From: Oscillospiraceae bacterium
GTDB lineage: Bacteria > Bacillota > Clostridia > Oscillospirales > Oscillospiraceae
Length of the DNA stretch: 64,000 bases
NCBI GenBank assembly: GCA_017415425.1
Contig: JAFQGT010000017.1
Coordinates: forward strand, 1-64,000
Reading direction: 5' to 3'
Part shown: in pieces, positions 7,812 through 16,054 of the stretch
How positions within the stretch are numbered: position 1 is the stretch's first letter
How the letters are laid out: the number at the start of each line of letters is the position of its first letter
The notes under the pieces: model-generated
The model's database searches: none
Seen by the model: only the letters and a program-made list of their open reading frames with translations
What the model was told of the DNA's origin: nothing
Translations under genes and position numbers: made by a program

Positions 7812-9649
7812 TCGTCATCGGAGCGGGTCACGCCGGTATAGAAGCGGCGTTGGCCTCTGCCCGGATGGGTCTGCAGACCATCCTGTTTACCATCAATCTG
7901 GACGCGGTGGGCAATATGCCCTGCAATCCCGCCATCGGCGGCACCGGCAAGGGACATCTGGTCCGGGAGCTGGATGCGTTGGGAGGCGAGATGGGTCTTG
8001 CTGCGGATGCGGCTTGTATCCAGTACCGGATGCTGAACAAGGGCAAAGGCCCGGCAGTTCACTCCCTGCGGGCGCAAGGCGATCGGCGGCGGTATCAGGA
8101 GTATATGAAGCATACCCTGGAAAAGCAGGTGAATCTGCAGCTGAAGCAGGCCCAGATCGTGGAAATTTTCACGGAAAACGGCGCGGTCACCGGTGTGCAT
8201 ACCCTGCTGGGGGCGGTCTATGATGCCAAGGCGGTGATCATCGCCAGCGGCACATACTTGGACAGCACGGTGATCACCGGTGAATCGGTGCAATCGGCAG
8301 GACCCGACGGGATGCACGCCTCCATCGGTTTGGCGGATAATCTGCGGCAGCTGGGTCTGCCCCTGCGGCGGTTTAAGACCGGCACACCCCCCAGAGTCAA
8401 CCGCCGGAGCATCGACTTTTCCCAGATGGAGCTACAGCCGGGGGACGAAGACCCAGAGCCCTTCTCCTTCCGTACTGCCCACAAGCTGAACAATCAGGCG
8501 GTTTGTTATCTGACCTACACCAATGAGCAGACCCACCGGATCATCCGGGAGAATCTCCACCGCTCCCCTATGTACGATGGCACGATTTCCGGCGTTGGCC
8601 CCCGGTACTGTCCCAGCATCGAGACCAAGATCGTCCGGTTTGCCGACAAGGAGCGGCATCAGCTGTTTATCGAGCCCTGTGGGCTGGATACGGAGGAGAT
8701 GTATATTCAAGGCTTCTCCTCGTCCCTGCCGGAGGATGTGCAGATTCAGATGCTTCACTCTGTGCCGGGTTTGGAGAACGCCCAGATGATGCGCCCCGGC
8801 TACGCCATTGAGTATGAGTGCATTGACCCTACCAGCCTGCTGCCTACCTTGGAGTATAAGAACATCTCCGGCCTGTACGGCGCGGGACAGTTCAACGGAT
8901 CTTCCGGATATGAGGAAGCGGCGGTGCAGGGTCTGGTTGCCGGCATCAACGCAGCGCTGAAAATTCAGGGAAAAGAGCCGTTGATCCTTACCCGGGATAC
9001 CAGTTACATCGGTACGCTGATCGATGATCTGGTGACCAAGGGCACGGAAGAGCCCTACCGAATTATGACCAGCCGCTCGGAATACCGGCTGCTCCATCGG
9101 CAGGACAACGCCGATCAGCGGCTGACCCATTTGGGAGCAAAGGTTGGCCTTGTGCCTCCGGAGCGGCTGCGGCAGGTGGAAGAAAAATACGAAGCCGTGG
9201 CCCGGGAGATTCGCCGGCTGGAAAGCAGCGGCGTGCCGGGAAGTGTGGAACTAAACGCTATGCTTGCCAAACGGGAGTCCGCTCCGGTGGAAAACTCCGC
9301 AAGGCTTGCAGATCTGCTCCGCCGTCCCCAAGTGACCTATGCGGACATCGCCCCCTTTGACCCGGACCGTCCGGCACTGCCGGATGGGGTTAAGCAAGAG
9401 GTGGAGATCCAGGTAAAGTATGCCGGCTACCTTGCCCGACAGGAAAAGCAGGTGGCGGAATTTAAGAAAGAGGAGTCTCGCCTGCTGCCCCAGGATCTGG
9501 ACTACAGCGCTATTGCCGGTCTGCGGCTGGAGGCAAGGGACAAGCTGGCGCAGATCCGCCCGGTGTCCATCGGACAGGCCGGAAGAATTTCCGGTGTCAG
9601 CCCCGCGGACATTGCGGTGCTGCTGATCTGGCTGGAACAGAATCAATAA
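7784..9649 (+). CDS. mnmG: tRNA 5-carboxymethylaminomethyluridine synthesis protein MnmG (GidA)
   Basis: FAD enzyme that with MnmE modifies wobble uridine-34. 621 residues beginning [20 protein letters not shown], with the Rossmann FAD site GAGHAG, the signature [17 protein letters not shown], a second GidA signature around [17 protein letters not shown] and a helical C-terminal domain for MnmE/tRNA binding. The start follows AAGGAG by eight bases; an upstream in-frame codon (7736) lies deep in trmB and is not used. It ends two bases before a strong terminator. Confidence 0.97.
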   Translation: MYHAGNADVIVIGAGHAGIEAALASARMGLQTILFTINLDAVGNMPCNPAIGGTGKGHLVRELDALGGEMGLAADAACIQYRMLNKGKGPAVHSLRAQGDRRRYQEYMKHTLEKQVNLQLKQAQIVEIFTENGAVTGVHTLLGAVYDAKAVIIASGTYLDSTVITGESVQSAGPDGMHASIGLADNLRQLGLPLRRFKTGTPPRVNRRSIDFSQMELQPGDEDPEPFSFRTAHKLNNQAVCYLTYTNEQTHRIIRENLHRSPMYDGTISGVGPRYCPSIETKIVRFADKERHQLFIEPCGLDTEEMYIQGFSSSLPEDVQIQMLHSVPGLENAQMMRPGYAIEYECIDPTSLLPTLEYKNISGLYGAGQFNGSSGYEEAAVQGLVAGINAALKIQGKEPLILTRDTSYIGTLIDDLVTKGTEEPYRIMTSRSEYRLLHRQDNADQRLTHLGAKVGLVPPERLRQVEEKYEAVAREIRRLESSGVPGSVELNAMLAKRESAPVENSARLADLLRRPQVTYADIAPFDPDRPALPDGVKQEVEIQVKYAGYLARQEKQVAEFKKEESRLLPQDLDYSAIAGLRLEARDKLAQIRPVSIGQAGRISGVSPADIAVLLIWLEQNQ

Positions 9650-9685
9650 AAAAACAGGAGTGTGCGTCAGCACACTCCTGTTTTT
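9650..9685. terminator. Bidirectional terminator between mnmG and the TrpR-like gene
   Basis: Stem AAAAACAGGAGTGTGC / GCACACTCCTGTTTTT with loop GTCA and T-tracts on both strands. The stop codon of the convergent gene touches the right edge. Confidence 0.93.
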
Positions 9686-9948
9686 TATTTGAGTAATTTA
9701 GAATAACCATTTCCATACTGGACACACTGGGAGACCCGGCTCAGAGTGGCTGAGGAAATGTCCGTCTCGGCGATCACCTGGTTGTAGGTCTTGCCCTCCA
9801 GCAGCAGCTTGGCGGCGTAGATCCGCTCGGCCATTTTGATGATTTCTTTTTTGGTACACAGATCATTGAAGAGGTTTTCGCACTCTTCGATTGTGGTAAC
9901 TTCTGTAATGATCCGGTAAAGCTCTGTAATTTTATCGGATTTTTCCAC
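9685..9948 (-). CDS. YerC/YecD-type TrpR-superfamily DNA-binding protein
   Basis: 87 residues, all helical in appearance, with a TrpR-like helix-turn-helix (GKTYNQVIAETDISSATLSR) at about 53-72. Starts with GTG at 9948, eight bases after AGGAGG, and lies 15 bp below the ABC ATPase gene, so it is probably co-transcribed with an amino-acid transporter. YerC proteins are small repressor-like proteins whose effectors are mostly unknown. Tryptophan binding cannot be claimed, but the position suggests that it senses or controls amino-acid uptake. Confidence 0.85.
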   Translation of the reverse strand: MEKSDKITELYRIITEVTTIEECENLFNDLCTKKEIIKMAERIYAAKLLLEGKTYNQVIAETDISSATLSRVSQCVQYGNGYSKLLK

Positions 9949-9963
9949 TGGCGATGCCTCCTG

Positions 9964-10716
9964 TTAAAAACTTTCCTGGAATCCCTGTAGAAATGCCCGG
10001 GTCTTTTCGTTTTTCGGATGGTCAAAGACCTCTTCCGGCGTGCCGACTTCCACAATGACTCCATCTGCCATATATATTACCACATCTGCTACACTTTTTG
10101 CAAACTCCATTTCGTGGGTGACCACGATCATCGTTCTGTCCTCGCCCTTCAGACCCTTGATGACCCGAAGCACCTCGCCGGTCAGCTCCGGATCCAAAGC
10201 GGAAGTAGGCTCGTCAAAGCACAGCACCTCCGGATGCATTGCCCACGCCCGGGCGATGGCCACCCGCTGCTGTTGACCGCCGGAGAGCTGATAGGGATAG
10301 GCGTCCGCCTTGTTGGCAAGTCCCACCTGCTCCAGAAGCTCCATTGCGTGGGCTTTGATTCGCTCCGGAGTGTCGGTATTCAGCAAGGTTGGCGCCAGGG
10401 TCACATTTTCCAGAACATTGTAGTGGGGGAACAGGTTAAAGTTCTGGAACACCAGACCGAAATGCAGCCGGTTTTCCCGCACCTGTTCCTCTGTCAGGGT
10501 CTGCCCCAGATTCAGTAGAGGTTTGCCGCCCACGGAGATCTCGCCCTCGTCGGGAGTCTCCAGAAAGTTCAGACACCGAAGCAATGTGGTCTTGCCGCTG
10601 CCGGAAGAGCCGATGATGGCCAGCACCTGTCCCCGCTCCAGGGTAAAGCTGATGCCCTTGAGGACTTGATTGTTGCCGAAGCGCTTTTTGATATTTTCAA
10701 CCTGCAGTAATGCCAT
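9964..10716 (-). CDS. Polar amino-acid ABC transporter ATP-binding protein (GlnQ type)
   Basis: 250-residue ATPase energising amino-acid import. Walker [10 protein letters not shown] (about 37-45), Q-loop VFQNFNLFP, signature LSGGQQQR, Walker [13 protein letters not shown] and switch His in VVTHEM. Three bases separate it from the permease gene. The complete set is binding protein, one permease and one ATPase, so the permease is presumably a homodimer. Substrate class is inferred from family resemblance; the exact amino acid is not determined. Confidence 0.95.
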   Translation of the reverse strand: MALLQVENIKKRFGNNQVLKGISFTLERGQVLAIIGSSGSGKTTLLRCLNFLETPDEGEISVGGKPLLNLGQTLTEEQVRENRLHFGLVFQNFNLFPHYNVLENVTLAPTLLNTDTPERIKAHAMELLEQVGLANKADAYPYQLSGGQQQRVAIARAWAMHPEVLCFDEPTSALDPELTGEVLRVIKGLKGEDRTMIVVTHEMEFAKSVADVVIYMADGVIVEVGTPEEVFDHPKNEKTRAFLQGFQESF

Positions 10717-10719
10717 AGC

Positions 10720-11361
10720 TTAACCTCGATAGTAGTTTAATTTCTTTTCGATCTTGGCAAACAGAACCGTAAGCAGACCGTTGAAGATCAGATAGAAAGC
10801 GCCGGTGTAGAACAGCGGCCACAAAAGCCCCTTTTTAATGAAGGATTCGCCTGCCCAAATGATCTCGTATACGCTGATGATCCGGGCAAGGGAGGTGTCC
10901 TTCACCAGGGTGATGATCTCGTTGCTCATAGGGGCCATAATCCGCTTGATCACCTGGGGCAGGACGATCTTGAAGAAGATCTGTCCCTTGGTCAGACCCA
11001 GTACCTGACCGGCTTCATATTGCCCTCTGGCAATGCTTTCGATGCCGCCCCGGTAGATCTCGGAGAAATAGCAGGCATAGTTAATGGCAAAGGCCACGAT
11101 AGTGGCGGTAAATCGGGGCATAGCCGGCAGATCGAACAGCAGGCCCGGTCCGTAAAAAATAATGATCAGCTGCAGCATCAGGGGCGTTCCCCGAATCACC
11201 CACACAAAGCACCGCATCAGTGCCTTCAGCGGGGCGAACTTACTCATTGAGCCAAAACAGACCAATAGACCCAATGGCAAAGAGAATGCCAGGGTCAGTA
11301 AAAACACTTTTAATGATTCCCAGAAGCCACCCAGCAGCTCCAAAGTTACCGGTAGGAACAT
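10720..11361 (-). CDS. Amino-acid ABC transporter permease (HisM/GlnP family)
   Basis: 213-residue integral membrane subunit of the polar amino-acid uptake family. It has about five membrane segments, a conserved RGTPLMLQL motif after TM2 and the EAA loop YEAGQVLGLTKGQIFFKIVLPQ that docks on the ATPase. The start chosen is ATG at 11361, eight bases after AAGGATG; an upstream ATG at 11370 overlaps that site. It is separated from the binding-protein gene by a stem-loop (11399-11427), a common way to make more binding protein than permease. Confidence 0.93.
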   Translation of the reverse strand: MFLPVTLELLGGFWESLKVFLLTLAFSLPLGLLVCFGSMSKFAPLKALMRCFVWVIRGTPLMLQLIIIFYGPGLLFDLPAMPRFTATIVAFAINYACYFSEIYRGGIESIARGQYEAGQVLGLTKGQIFFKIVLPQVIKRIMAPMSNEIITLVKDTSLARIISVYEIIWAGESFIKKGLLWPLFYTGAFYLIFNGLLTVLFAKIEKKLNYYRG

Positions 11362-11398
11362 AGCGCACATCCTTGTAGTTTTTCTAAATAAACGGGTA

Positions 11399-11427
11399 TG
11401 TACGGGCGGTTATGCACCGCCCGTACA
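11399..11427 (-). terminator. Partial terminator / mRNA-stabilising stem-loop inside the transporter operon
   Basis: Stem TGTACGGGCGGT / ACCGCCCGTACA with loop TATGC, poor T-tract downstream on the minus strand. Likely an attenuating or 3'-protecting hairpin between binding protein and permease. Confidence 0.65.
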
Positions 11428-11445
11428 GAATTGGTTTTTGGGGGA

Positions 11446-12228
11446 TCAGTCGGCCAAGGTCAGGCTGTACTTCTCAGCCAGAGCCTGCAGAGTGCCGTTG
11501 GCGATCAGAGTATCCATAAAGGTGTTGAACTGAGCAGTCAGATCGGAATCCTTGCGGAAAGCAACACCGTACTCCTCTTCGGTCAGGCTGATGCCGGCGG
11601 CCAGATCGGCGTAGTCAGTGCCTTCACCGGTCATAGCTCTTGCCATAGTGATGTCGATGACGCAAGCGTCAGAGGTGCCGGACTTGACTTCCAGCAGGGC
11701 AGCGGCCTGATCCTGAACCTTGATAATGGTGGTGATCTCAGCAGCCTCAGCCGCATCCTGACCGGCAGAGCCGTTCTCAACAGCTACCTTCAGGTCCTTC
11801 AGATCGGCAGCGGTGGCGATGGAGGCGATCTTGTCAGCCTTGGCAACCACGACCTGTGCGTTCAGAACATAGGGGTCGGAGACAGATGCGTTCAGCTTGG
11901 CTTCGTCGGTGATGGTCATACCGTTCCAGACGGCGTCGATCTGCTTGGTTTCCAGCTCCACGAACTTCTTGCCCCAGTCGGCGATGACGAAGAACTCAAC
12001 TTCCACGCCCAGCTCTTTGGCAAACAGGGTAGCGAACTCAGCGTCGAAGCCGGTCCAGTTGCCGTTCTCATCCTTGTAGTCCATTGGAGCATAGTCGGTA
12101 ATGCCGACGACGATTTTGCCGGCCTTCTTGATGGCCTCGGAGTCAGTCTTTGCAGCGGAGTTGCCGCAGCCGATAAAGCAGGTGGCCAGCATCAGAACGG
12201 CCAGGAACAGAGCGATGTACTTTTTCAT
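11446..12228 (-). CDS. Amino-acid ABC transporter substrate-binding lipoprotein
   Basis: Extracellular lipid-anchored binding protein (SBP family 3), 260 residues. The N-terminus MKKYIALFLAVLMLATCFIG precedes the lipobox cysteine of GCGN. The mature part has the bilobed pattern of glutamine/arginine-type binding proteins (GFDAEFATLFAKELG; AVENGSAGQDAAE). ATG at 12228 is preferred over 12234 on ribosome-site spacing. First gene of the transporter operon, with a consensus promoter at 12285-12313. Confidence 0.94.
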   Translation of the reverse strand: MKKYIALFLAVLMLATCFIGCGNSAAKTDSEAIKKAGKIVVGITDYAPMDYKDENGNWTGFDAEFATLFAKELGVEVEFFVIADWGKKFVELETKQIDAVWNGMTITDEAKLNASVSDPYVLNAQVVVAKADKIASIATAADLKDLKVAVENGSAGQDAAEAAEITTIIKVQDQAAALLEVKSGTSDACVIDITMARAMTGEGTDYADLAAGISLTEEEYGVAFRKDSDLTAQFNTFMDTLIANGTLQALAEKYSLTLAD

Positions 12229-12284
12229 AATCATTTTTCCTTTCTTTTCGTGGGGGCTGTGCCCCGTGTTTTGTTGATAGCTGC

Positions 12285-12313
12285 ATTATACTTCATCGAA
12301 TTAAAGTTGTAAA
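12285..12313 (-). promoter_or_regulatory. Sigma-A promoter of the amino-acid transporter operon
   Basis: Minus strand: TTTACA, 17-nt spacer, TATAAT. The 5' UTR contains a small GGGGC-TGT-GCCCC hairpin (about 12253-12265). Confidence 0.8.
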
Positions 12314-12370
12314 GTACTTTTTTGCATTTTGTAGCAACTTTGGCACAATACACAAAAGAAAGGGAGAGTT

Positions 12371-12822
12371 TAACACTTTATCTTGGTAAAGTGTTACGAC
12401 GAAAGCAAATCAGAGGCACCAAAATTGCCTGCAAATAGCGGAAATCGGGGGGTTACGACAATGAATAGGTCACGAACCGAGCGGCGCAGGGCAATCACGA
12501 TAACAAAAAGCCGTGCACGAATTATCAGCGGACATTGTCCGCCCATACTTTCTCTCCGGCGAGAAAGTATGCAAAGAGCCGCCGGGGAACGTTTCGTATG
12601 TTCCCCGGACTCCTCCGACGACCAAAGAGGAAAGCACACATACAAGGAGAAAGAATTGGCAGTTCTGTGCTTTCCCCTTTGGATTCCCCTCTGGAAGCTT
12701 TGTAGGGGCGATTCACCAATCGCTCGAAAAGATGCGATGACTAAACGGTCACGAACCGAGCGGCGCAGGGCTGTTACGATAACTGCCGTACTGTGCACGA
12801 ATTGTCAGCGGCGACTGGCCGC
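12371..12822. repeat. Gene-free hairpin array with flanking direct repeats
   Basis: No convincing gene lies between 12314 and 12868. Contents in order: a perfect 10-bp inverted repeat TAACACTTTA / TAAAGTGTTA (12371-12396); direct repeat copy 1 (12468-12543); hairpin CATACTTTCTC / GAGAAAGTATG (12544-12571); hairpin CCGGGGAAC / GTTCCCCGG (12582-12608); a 17-bp stem with one mismatch (12622-12638 with 12666-12682); a short hairpin GCGATT-CACC-AATCGC (about 12708-12723); direct repeat copy 2 (12747-12822). The two copies share an identical first 25 bases and the block GTGCACGAATT. Two open frames across it, one per strand, lack ribosome sites and encode the repeat twice, so I treat them as non-coding. 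Confidence 0.75.
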
Positions 12823-12828
12823 AAAAAA

Positions 12829-12854
12829 ACAGCGCCGGTAAAAACCGGCGCTGT
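12829..12854. terminator. Terminator downstream of the zinc-ribbon gene
   Basis: Stem ACAGCGCCGGT / ACCGGCGCTGT, AAAA loop, with TTTTTTT following on the minus strand and CTTTTG on the plus strand. Confidence 0.88.
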
Positions 12855-12868
12855 CTTTTGTTTGGTGA

Positions 12869-13147
12869 TTAACCTTCGCTGCGCATCTGAGCGAAGCACT
12901 CGCTGCAGAAAACGGGACGATCGGACTTGGGCTCGAAGGGAACCTTTGCCTCGCCGCCGCAGCGGGCGCAAGTAGCAGTGAAGAACTCACGGGGGCCACG
13001 GGCGCTGTTCTTACGAGCGTCACGGCAGCTCTTGCAGCGCTGGGGCTCATTCTGGAAGCCGCGCTCTGCGTAGAATTCCTGCTCACCAGCGGTGAAAACG
13101 AATTCGTTGCCGCACTCTTTGCAAACTAAAGTCTTGTCTTCGTACAT
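12869..13147 (-). CDS. Small zinc-ribbon protein (CxxC-CxxC pairs)
   Basis: 92 residues starting MYEDKTLVCKECGNEFVFTA at ATG 13147 after GAGAGG. Four Cys pairs are visible: CKEC, CKSC, CARC and CSEC, giving two predicted zinc ribbons, the first with the FYAERGFQNEPQRCKSCR signature of the probable zinc-ribbon family (zf-trcl type). Function unknown; homologous small proteins are widespread in Clostridia. It has its own consensus promoter and terminator, so it is monocistronic. The open frame extends upstream to 13249 but without a ribosome site. Confidence 0.9.
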   Translation of the reverse strand: MYEDKTLVCKECGNEFVFTAGEQEFYAERGFQNEPQRCKSCRDARKNSARGPREFFTATCARCGGEAKVPFEPKSDRPVFCSECFAQMRSEG

Positions 13148-13254
13148 TGATTTTACCTCTCTTCGGTTTGTTAATGCCCCGTGAAAGCCTGCCCAATTAC
13201 TAGCTGGTATAACGCAGGGTCTGATAGTAGTGACGATAGACCGCCACAAATCGG

Positions 13255-13283
13255 ATTATACACAACCCCCCAAGTTTTGTCAA
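13255..13283 (-). promoter_or_regulatory. Strong sigma-A promoter of the zinc-ribbon gene
   Basis: Minus strand: TTGACA, 17-nt spacer, TATAAT, with about 100 nt of 5' UTR. Confidence 0.85.
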
Positions 13284-13369
13284 TCCTTTATGAAAATATT
13301 TCCTTCAAAAATTTTCATTTTATGCAACATTCCGATTAGTATGAAGAAACTATTACAAAATTGTGAGGG

Positions 13370-14407
13370 TTAAAGTTCAAACTGCACTTGTCCGTCAAAG
13401 GGAATGTGCAGATGTTGATAGGCCAGCGGGGTGACACAGCGGCCTCTGGGGGTGCGGGTCAGGAAGCCCAGCTGCATCAGATAAGGCTCGTACACATCTT
13501 CCAGCGTCACCGCCTCTTCTCCGATGGTGGCAGCCAGTGTTTCCAGACCCACCGGGCCGCCGCCGTAATTGCGGATGATGGCAGTGAGCATTCTCCGGTC
13601 GATAGTGTCCAGACCCAACTGGTCCACCTCCAGACGGCTTAACGCCAGGTCGGCAGCCTCCTTAGTGATCACACCGTCGCACATAATCTGGGCAAAATCC
13701 CGGACACGGCGCAGAAAGCGGTTGGCGATTCGGGGTGTACCCCGGCTGCGGGAGGCGATCTCCATTGCGCCCTTGGGGTCGATGTCCATACCCAAAATGG
13801 TGGCCGAGCGGGTGACGATCCGTGCCAGCTCCTCCGGGGTGTACAGTTCCAGACGCAGATTCACGCCGAACCGATCCCGCAGGGGCGCAGACAGCTGGCC
13901 TGCCCGGGTGGTAGCGCCTACCAGCGTAAACTTAGGCAGATCCAGACGGATGGAGTTGGCGGAGGGGCCTTTACCTACAATAATATCGATGGCAAAATCC
14001 TCCATAGCCGGGTAGAGGATCTCCTCCACCACCCGGTTCAGCCGGTGGATCTCGTCGATAAACAGGATATCACCGGGGTTCAGGTTGGTCAGCAGTGCTG
14101 CCAGATCACCGGGTTTTTCGATGGCTGGGCCGGAGGTAATACGGATATTCACGCCCATCTCGTTGGCGATGACACCGGCCAGGGTGGTCTTGCCCAGGCC
14201 GGGAGGGCCATAAAGCAGGGTGTGATCCAGCGGCTCGTTCCGCTGGCGGGCGGCTTCGATATACACAGACAGATTCCCCTTGGCCTTCTCCTGTCCTGTG
14301 TAGTCAGACAAAAGCCGCGGCCGCAGGCCGATCTCTCCTGCATCCTGTGGAACAAAGGTGGGGGAAATGATGGGCGTATCCAATCCTTCAGAAAATTCTA
14401 AACTCAT
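13370..14407 (-). CDS. ruvB: Holliday junction branch-migration helicase subunit RuvB
   Basis: AAA+ motor that drives branch migration with RuvA. 345 residues: Walker [13 protein letters not shown], Walker [13 protein letters not shown], sensor [18 protein letters not shown], and the C-terminal winged helix ([30 protein letters not shown]). The start ATG at 14407 follows AAGGAGAC. Ten bases separate it from ruvA, forming a ruvC-ruvA-ruvB operon. No strong terminator is evident in the AT-rich 13284-13369 stretch downstream. Confidence 0.98.
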   Translation of the reverse strand: MSLEFSEGLDTPIISPTFVPQDAGEIGLRPRLLSDYTGQEKAKGNLSVYIEAARQRNEPLDHTLLYGPPGLGKTTLAGVIANEMGVNIRITSGPAIEKPGDLAALLTNLNPGDILFIDEIHRLNRVVEEILYPAMEDFAIDIIVGKGPSANSIRLDLPKFTLVGATTRAGQLSAPLRDRFGVNLRLELYTPEELARIVTRSATILGMDIDPKGAMEIASRSRGTPRIANRFLRRVRDFAQIMCDGVITKEAADLALSRLEVDQLGLDTIDRRMLTAIIRNYGGGPVGLETLAATIGEEAVTLEDVYEPYLMQLGFLTRTPRGRCVTPLAYQHLHIPFDGQVQFEL

Positions 14408-14417
14408 ATTCGTCTCC

Positions 14418-15017
14418 TTATCCCTTCATAACCATAGCCCGCAGGGCGTGGCGGATCTGTTCTTCTGTGGTGGCGTTGGGATCTGCGCCTTTCAAGGCGG
14501 TGGCGATTTCCGAGGGAGAGTAGCCCAGCTCCTGCAGAGCAGCGGTGGCCAGAGCGGTATGGTTACCTGCCGCCGGGGCGGCGGAAACAGACGGACTGGA
14601 GAAGTCCAATTCAACTGCGCTACCGCCGATCTTATCTTTCAGCTCCAAAATGATCCGCTGGGCGATTTTTTTGCCAACGCCCTGGGCGGCGGTCAGCAGC
14701 TTTTCGTCCCCGGTCATCACTGCCAGAGTGAAATTCTGCGGGCCGGCTGCCAGAATGGCCATAGCGGCCTTTGGACCCACACCGTTAACGGAGGTCAGCA
14801 GCTCATAGCAGCGTTGCTCCTCCCTGCTGATAAAGCCGTATAGATCGTAAGCATCCTCCCGGATGGATTCGGTAATCAGCAGCTTGGCCTCTTTTCCCAG
14901 CTTCAGCTGAGCGGCGGTGTAAGCGGTGACCCGGCAGCCGTAGCCGACGCCGCTGCAGTCGATCACTGCCAAACCCGGCTCCAAAATTGCCAGTGTTCCG
15001 GAAACATAATATAACAT
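14418..15017 (-). CDS. ruvA: Holliday junction DNA-binding protein RuvA
   Basis: 199 residues: N-terminal OB fold ([20 protein letters not shown]), helix-hairpin-helix region ([37 protein letters not shown]) and a C-terminal UBA-like domain ([19 protein letters not shown]) that contacts RuvB. Forms tetramers on the junction. Starts at ATG 15017 after GAGG; the 50-bp space to ruvC contains the AT-rich repeat. Confidence 0.97.
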   Translation of the reverse strand: MLYYVSGTLAILEPGLAVIDCSGVGYGCRVTAYTAAQLKLGKEAKLLITESIREDAYDLYGFISREEQRCYELLTSVNGVGPKAAMAILAAGPQNFTLAVMTGDEKLLTAAQGVGKKIAQRIILELKDKIGGSAVELDFSSPSVSAAPAAGNHTALATAALQELGYSPSEIATALKGADPNATTEEQIRHALRAMVMKG

Positions 15018-15040
15018 AGCAATACCTCACAATAGAGTGA

Positions 15041-15075
15041 TCATTTTTAATTTTCCATTCTCAATTTTCAATTGA
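15041..15075. repeat. AT-rich repeat between ruvC and ruvA
   Basis: Contains CTCAATTTTCAATTG (15059-15073), the exact reverse complement of 6150-6164 and similar to 3828-3890. The ruvC stop codon (AAT TGA) lies inside it. Confidence 0.55.
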
Positions 15076-15568
15076 TTTGGTGTATTTTTGACAGCAGGCT
15101 GGTGCTACTGCGGGCGTGGCACAGGGCAATGGCGATGGCATCCGCTGCGTCGTCGGGCTTGGGCATTTGAGGTAGATTCAGAATCCGGCGGGTCATATCC
15201 ATCACCTGGTGCTTGGTGGCGTTGCCGTAGCCCACCACACCCAGCTTGACCTGCATCGGCTTGTAGGAAGTCACTTCCAGCCCTGCCTGCCGGATAGCCA
15301 GCAAGATCACTCCCCGGCTCTGAGCAACTCCGATGCCGGTGGTCACATTCTGGCCGAAAAACAGTTCCTCAATGGCTACCGCGTCGGGTTTTGACACCTC
15401 CAGCAGCTGCCGCATATCCTCGTAAATGATCTCCAGCCGTCCGGAAAAGTCCATACCCGCGGGAGTGGTGATGGCACCGCAACGCAGAAGCCGGAATTGA
15501 TTTTTCTCCGCTTCGATCAGACCGAAGCCGGTGATCCCATAGCCGGGGTCGATACCCAGGATCCGCAC
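15068..15568 (-). CDS. ruvC: Crossover junction endodeoxyribonuclease RuvC
   Basis: Holliday junction resolvase of 166 residues with an RNase H-like fold: first catalytic Asp in MRILGIDPGYGITGFG, Glu in VAIEELFFGQN, and the C-terminal acidic pair in KPDDAADAIAIALCHA. Starts with GTG at 15568, about eight bases after GGGAGG. The final residues HQIN and the stop are supplied by the AT-rich repeat. First gene of ruvC-ruvA-ruvB. Confidence 0.97.
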   Translation of the reverse strand: MRILGIDPGYGITGFGLIEAEKNQFRLLRCGAITTPAGMDFSGRLEIIYEDMRQLLEVSKPDAVAIEELFFGQNVTTGIGVAQSRGVILLAIRQAGLEVTSYKPMQVKLGVVGYGNATKHQVMDMTRRILNLPQMPKPDDAADAIAIALCHARSSTSLLSKIHQIN

Positions 15569-15639
15569 GATACCACCTCCCTTTTCTTTTTATGATAGCA
15601 CATTTGTTTTGTTTTGCCTACTGTTTTTTGCGAAAAAAA

Positions 15640-15663
15640 CCGCCCCGGGTCTTCCCGGGACGG
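15640..15663 (-). terminator. Terminator after the HPr-like gene
   Basis: Stem CCGCCCCGGG / CCCGGGACGG (one C-A mismatch), TCTT loop, then TTTTTTT on the minus strand. Confidence 0.85.
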
Positions 15664-15675
15664 ATAAAACGCAAC

Positions 15676-15909
15676 TTATTCAGAATCTGCCTGGGCTGCC
15701 TGTCGGAAACAGTGGAACTCCTCCTCGGAGCAGCGGACTCTTACCTGCAGCGGGCGGGTGTAGTCCAGGCTTGCCATACCCATAAAATCTTTGCCGTTGA
15801 TATTCTGCCGGTCATTACCCACCAGAATCTCGAAAGGCTGCTTGGTGGCAAGGGCAACAAAACGCCGGATCTGGGCGGCGGTGGTTATGAAAATAGGAAA
15901 TTCCCGCAT
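15676..15909 (-). CDS. HPr-family protein lacking the phosphorylatable histidine
   Basis: 77 residues aligning with PTS phosphocarrier HPr. The middle INGKDFMGMASLDYTRPLQV corresponds to the HPr stretch around the regulatory serine. The active-site segment, usually GLHARPA, reads TAAQIRRFVAL here, so there is no His-15 equivalent, and the Ser-46 position is Asp-like (KDFMG). It therefore cannot carry phosphate as HPr does. A regulatory or unknown role is inferred. No PTS genes are nearby. Family call is good; function open. Confidence 0.75.
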   Translation of the reverse strand: MREFPIFITTAAQIRRFVALATKQPFEILVGNDRQNINGKDFMGMASLDYTRPLQVRVRCSEEEFHCFRQAAQADSE

Positions 15910-15997
15910 AAAATCCTCCTGTACTGTACAAATAGACGCTTTTGGAGTATAATAAAAACGCTATTCCTTATTATATTAAAATTTTTCAGAATATCAA

Positions 15998-16025
15998 TTG
16001 ACCGAATATTTAGAAAAATTATACC
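15998..16025 (+). promoter_or_regulatory. Probable promoter of mtaB
   Basis: TTGACC, 16-nt spacer, TATACC; transcription would begin about 25 nt before the mtaB start. Confidence 0.5.
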
Positions 16026-16054
16026 AAAGAAAGCGAATATTGGTGGAAATAACG

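Noticed and set aside
12371-12822. CRISPR array
   Set aside because: Only two diverged long repeats with no regular spacer pattern and no cas genes.
12383-12841. Open frames on both strands across the hairpin array (152 and 134 codons)
   Set aside because: No ribosome sites; the translations contain the direct repeat twice and run through perfect hairpins.
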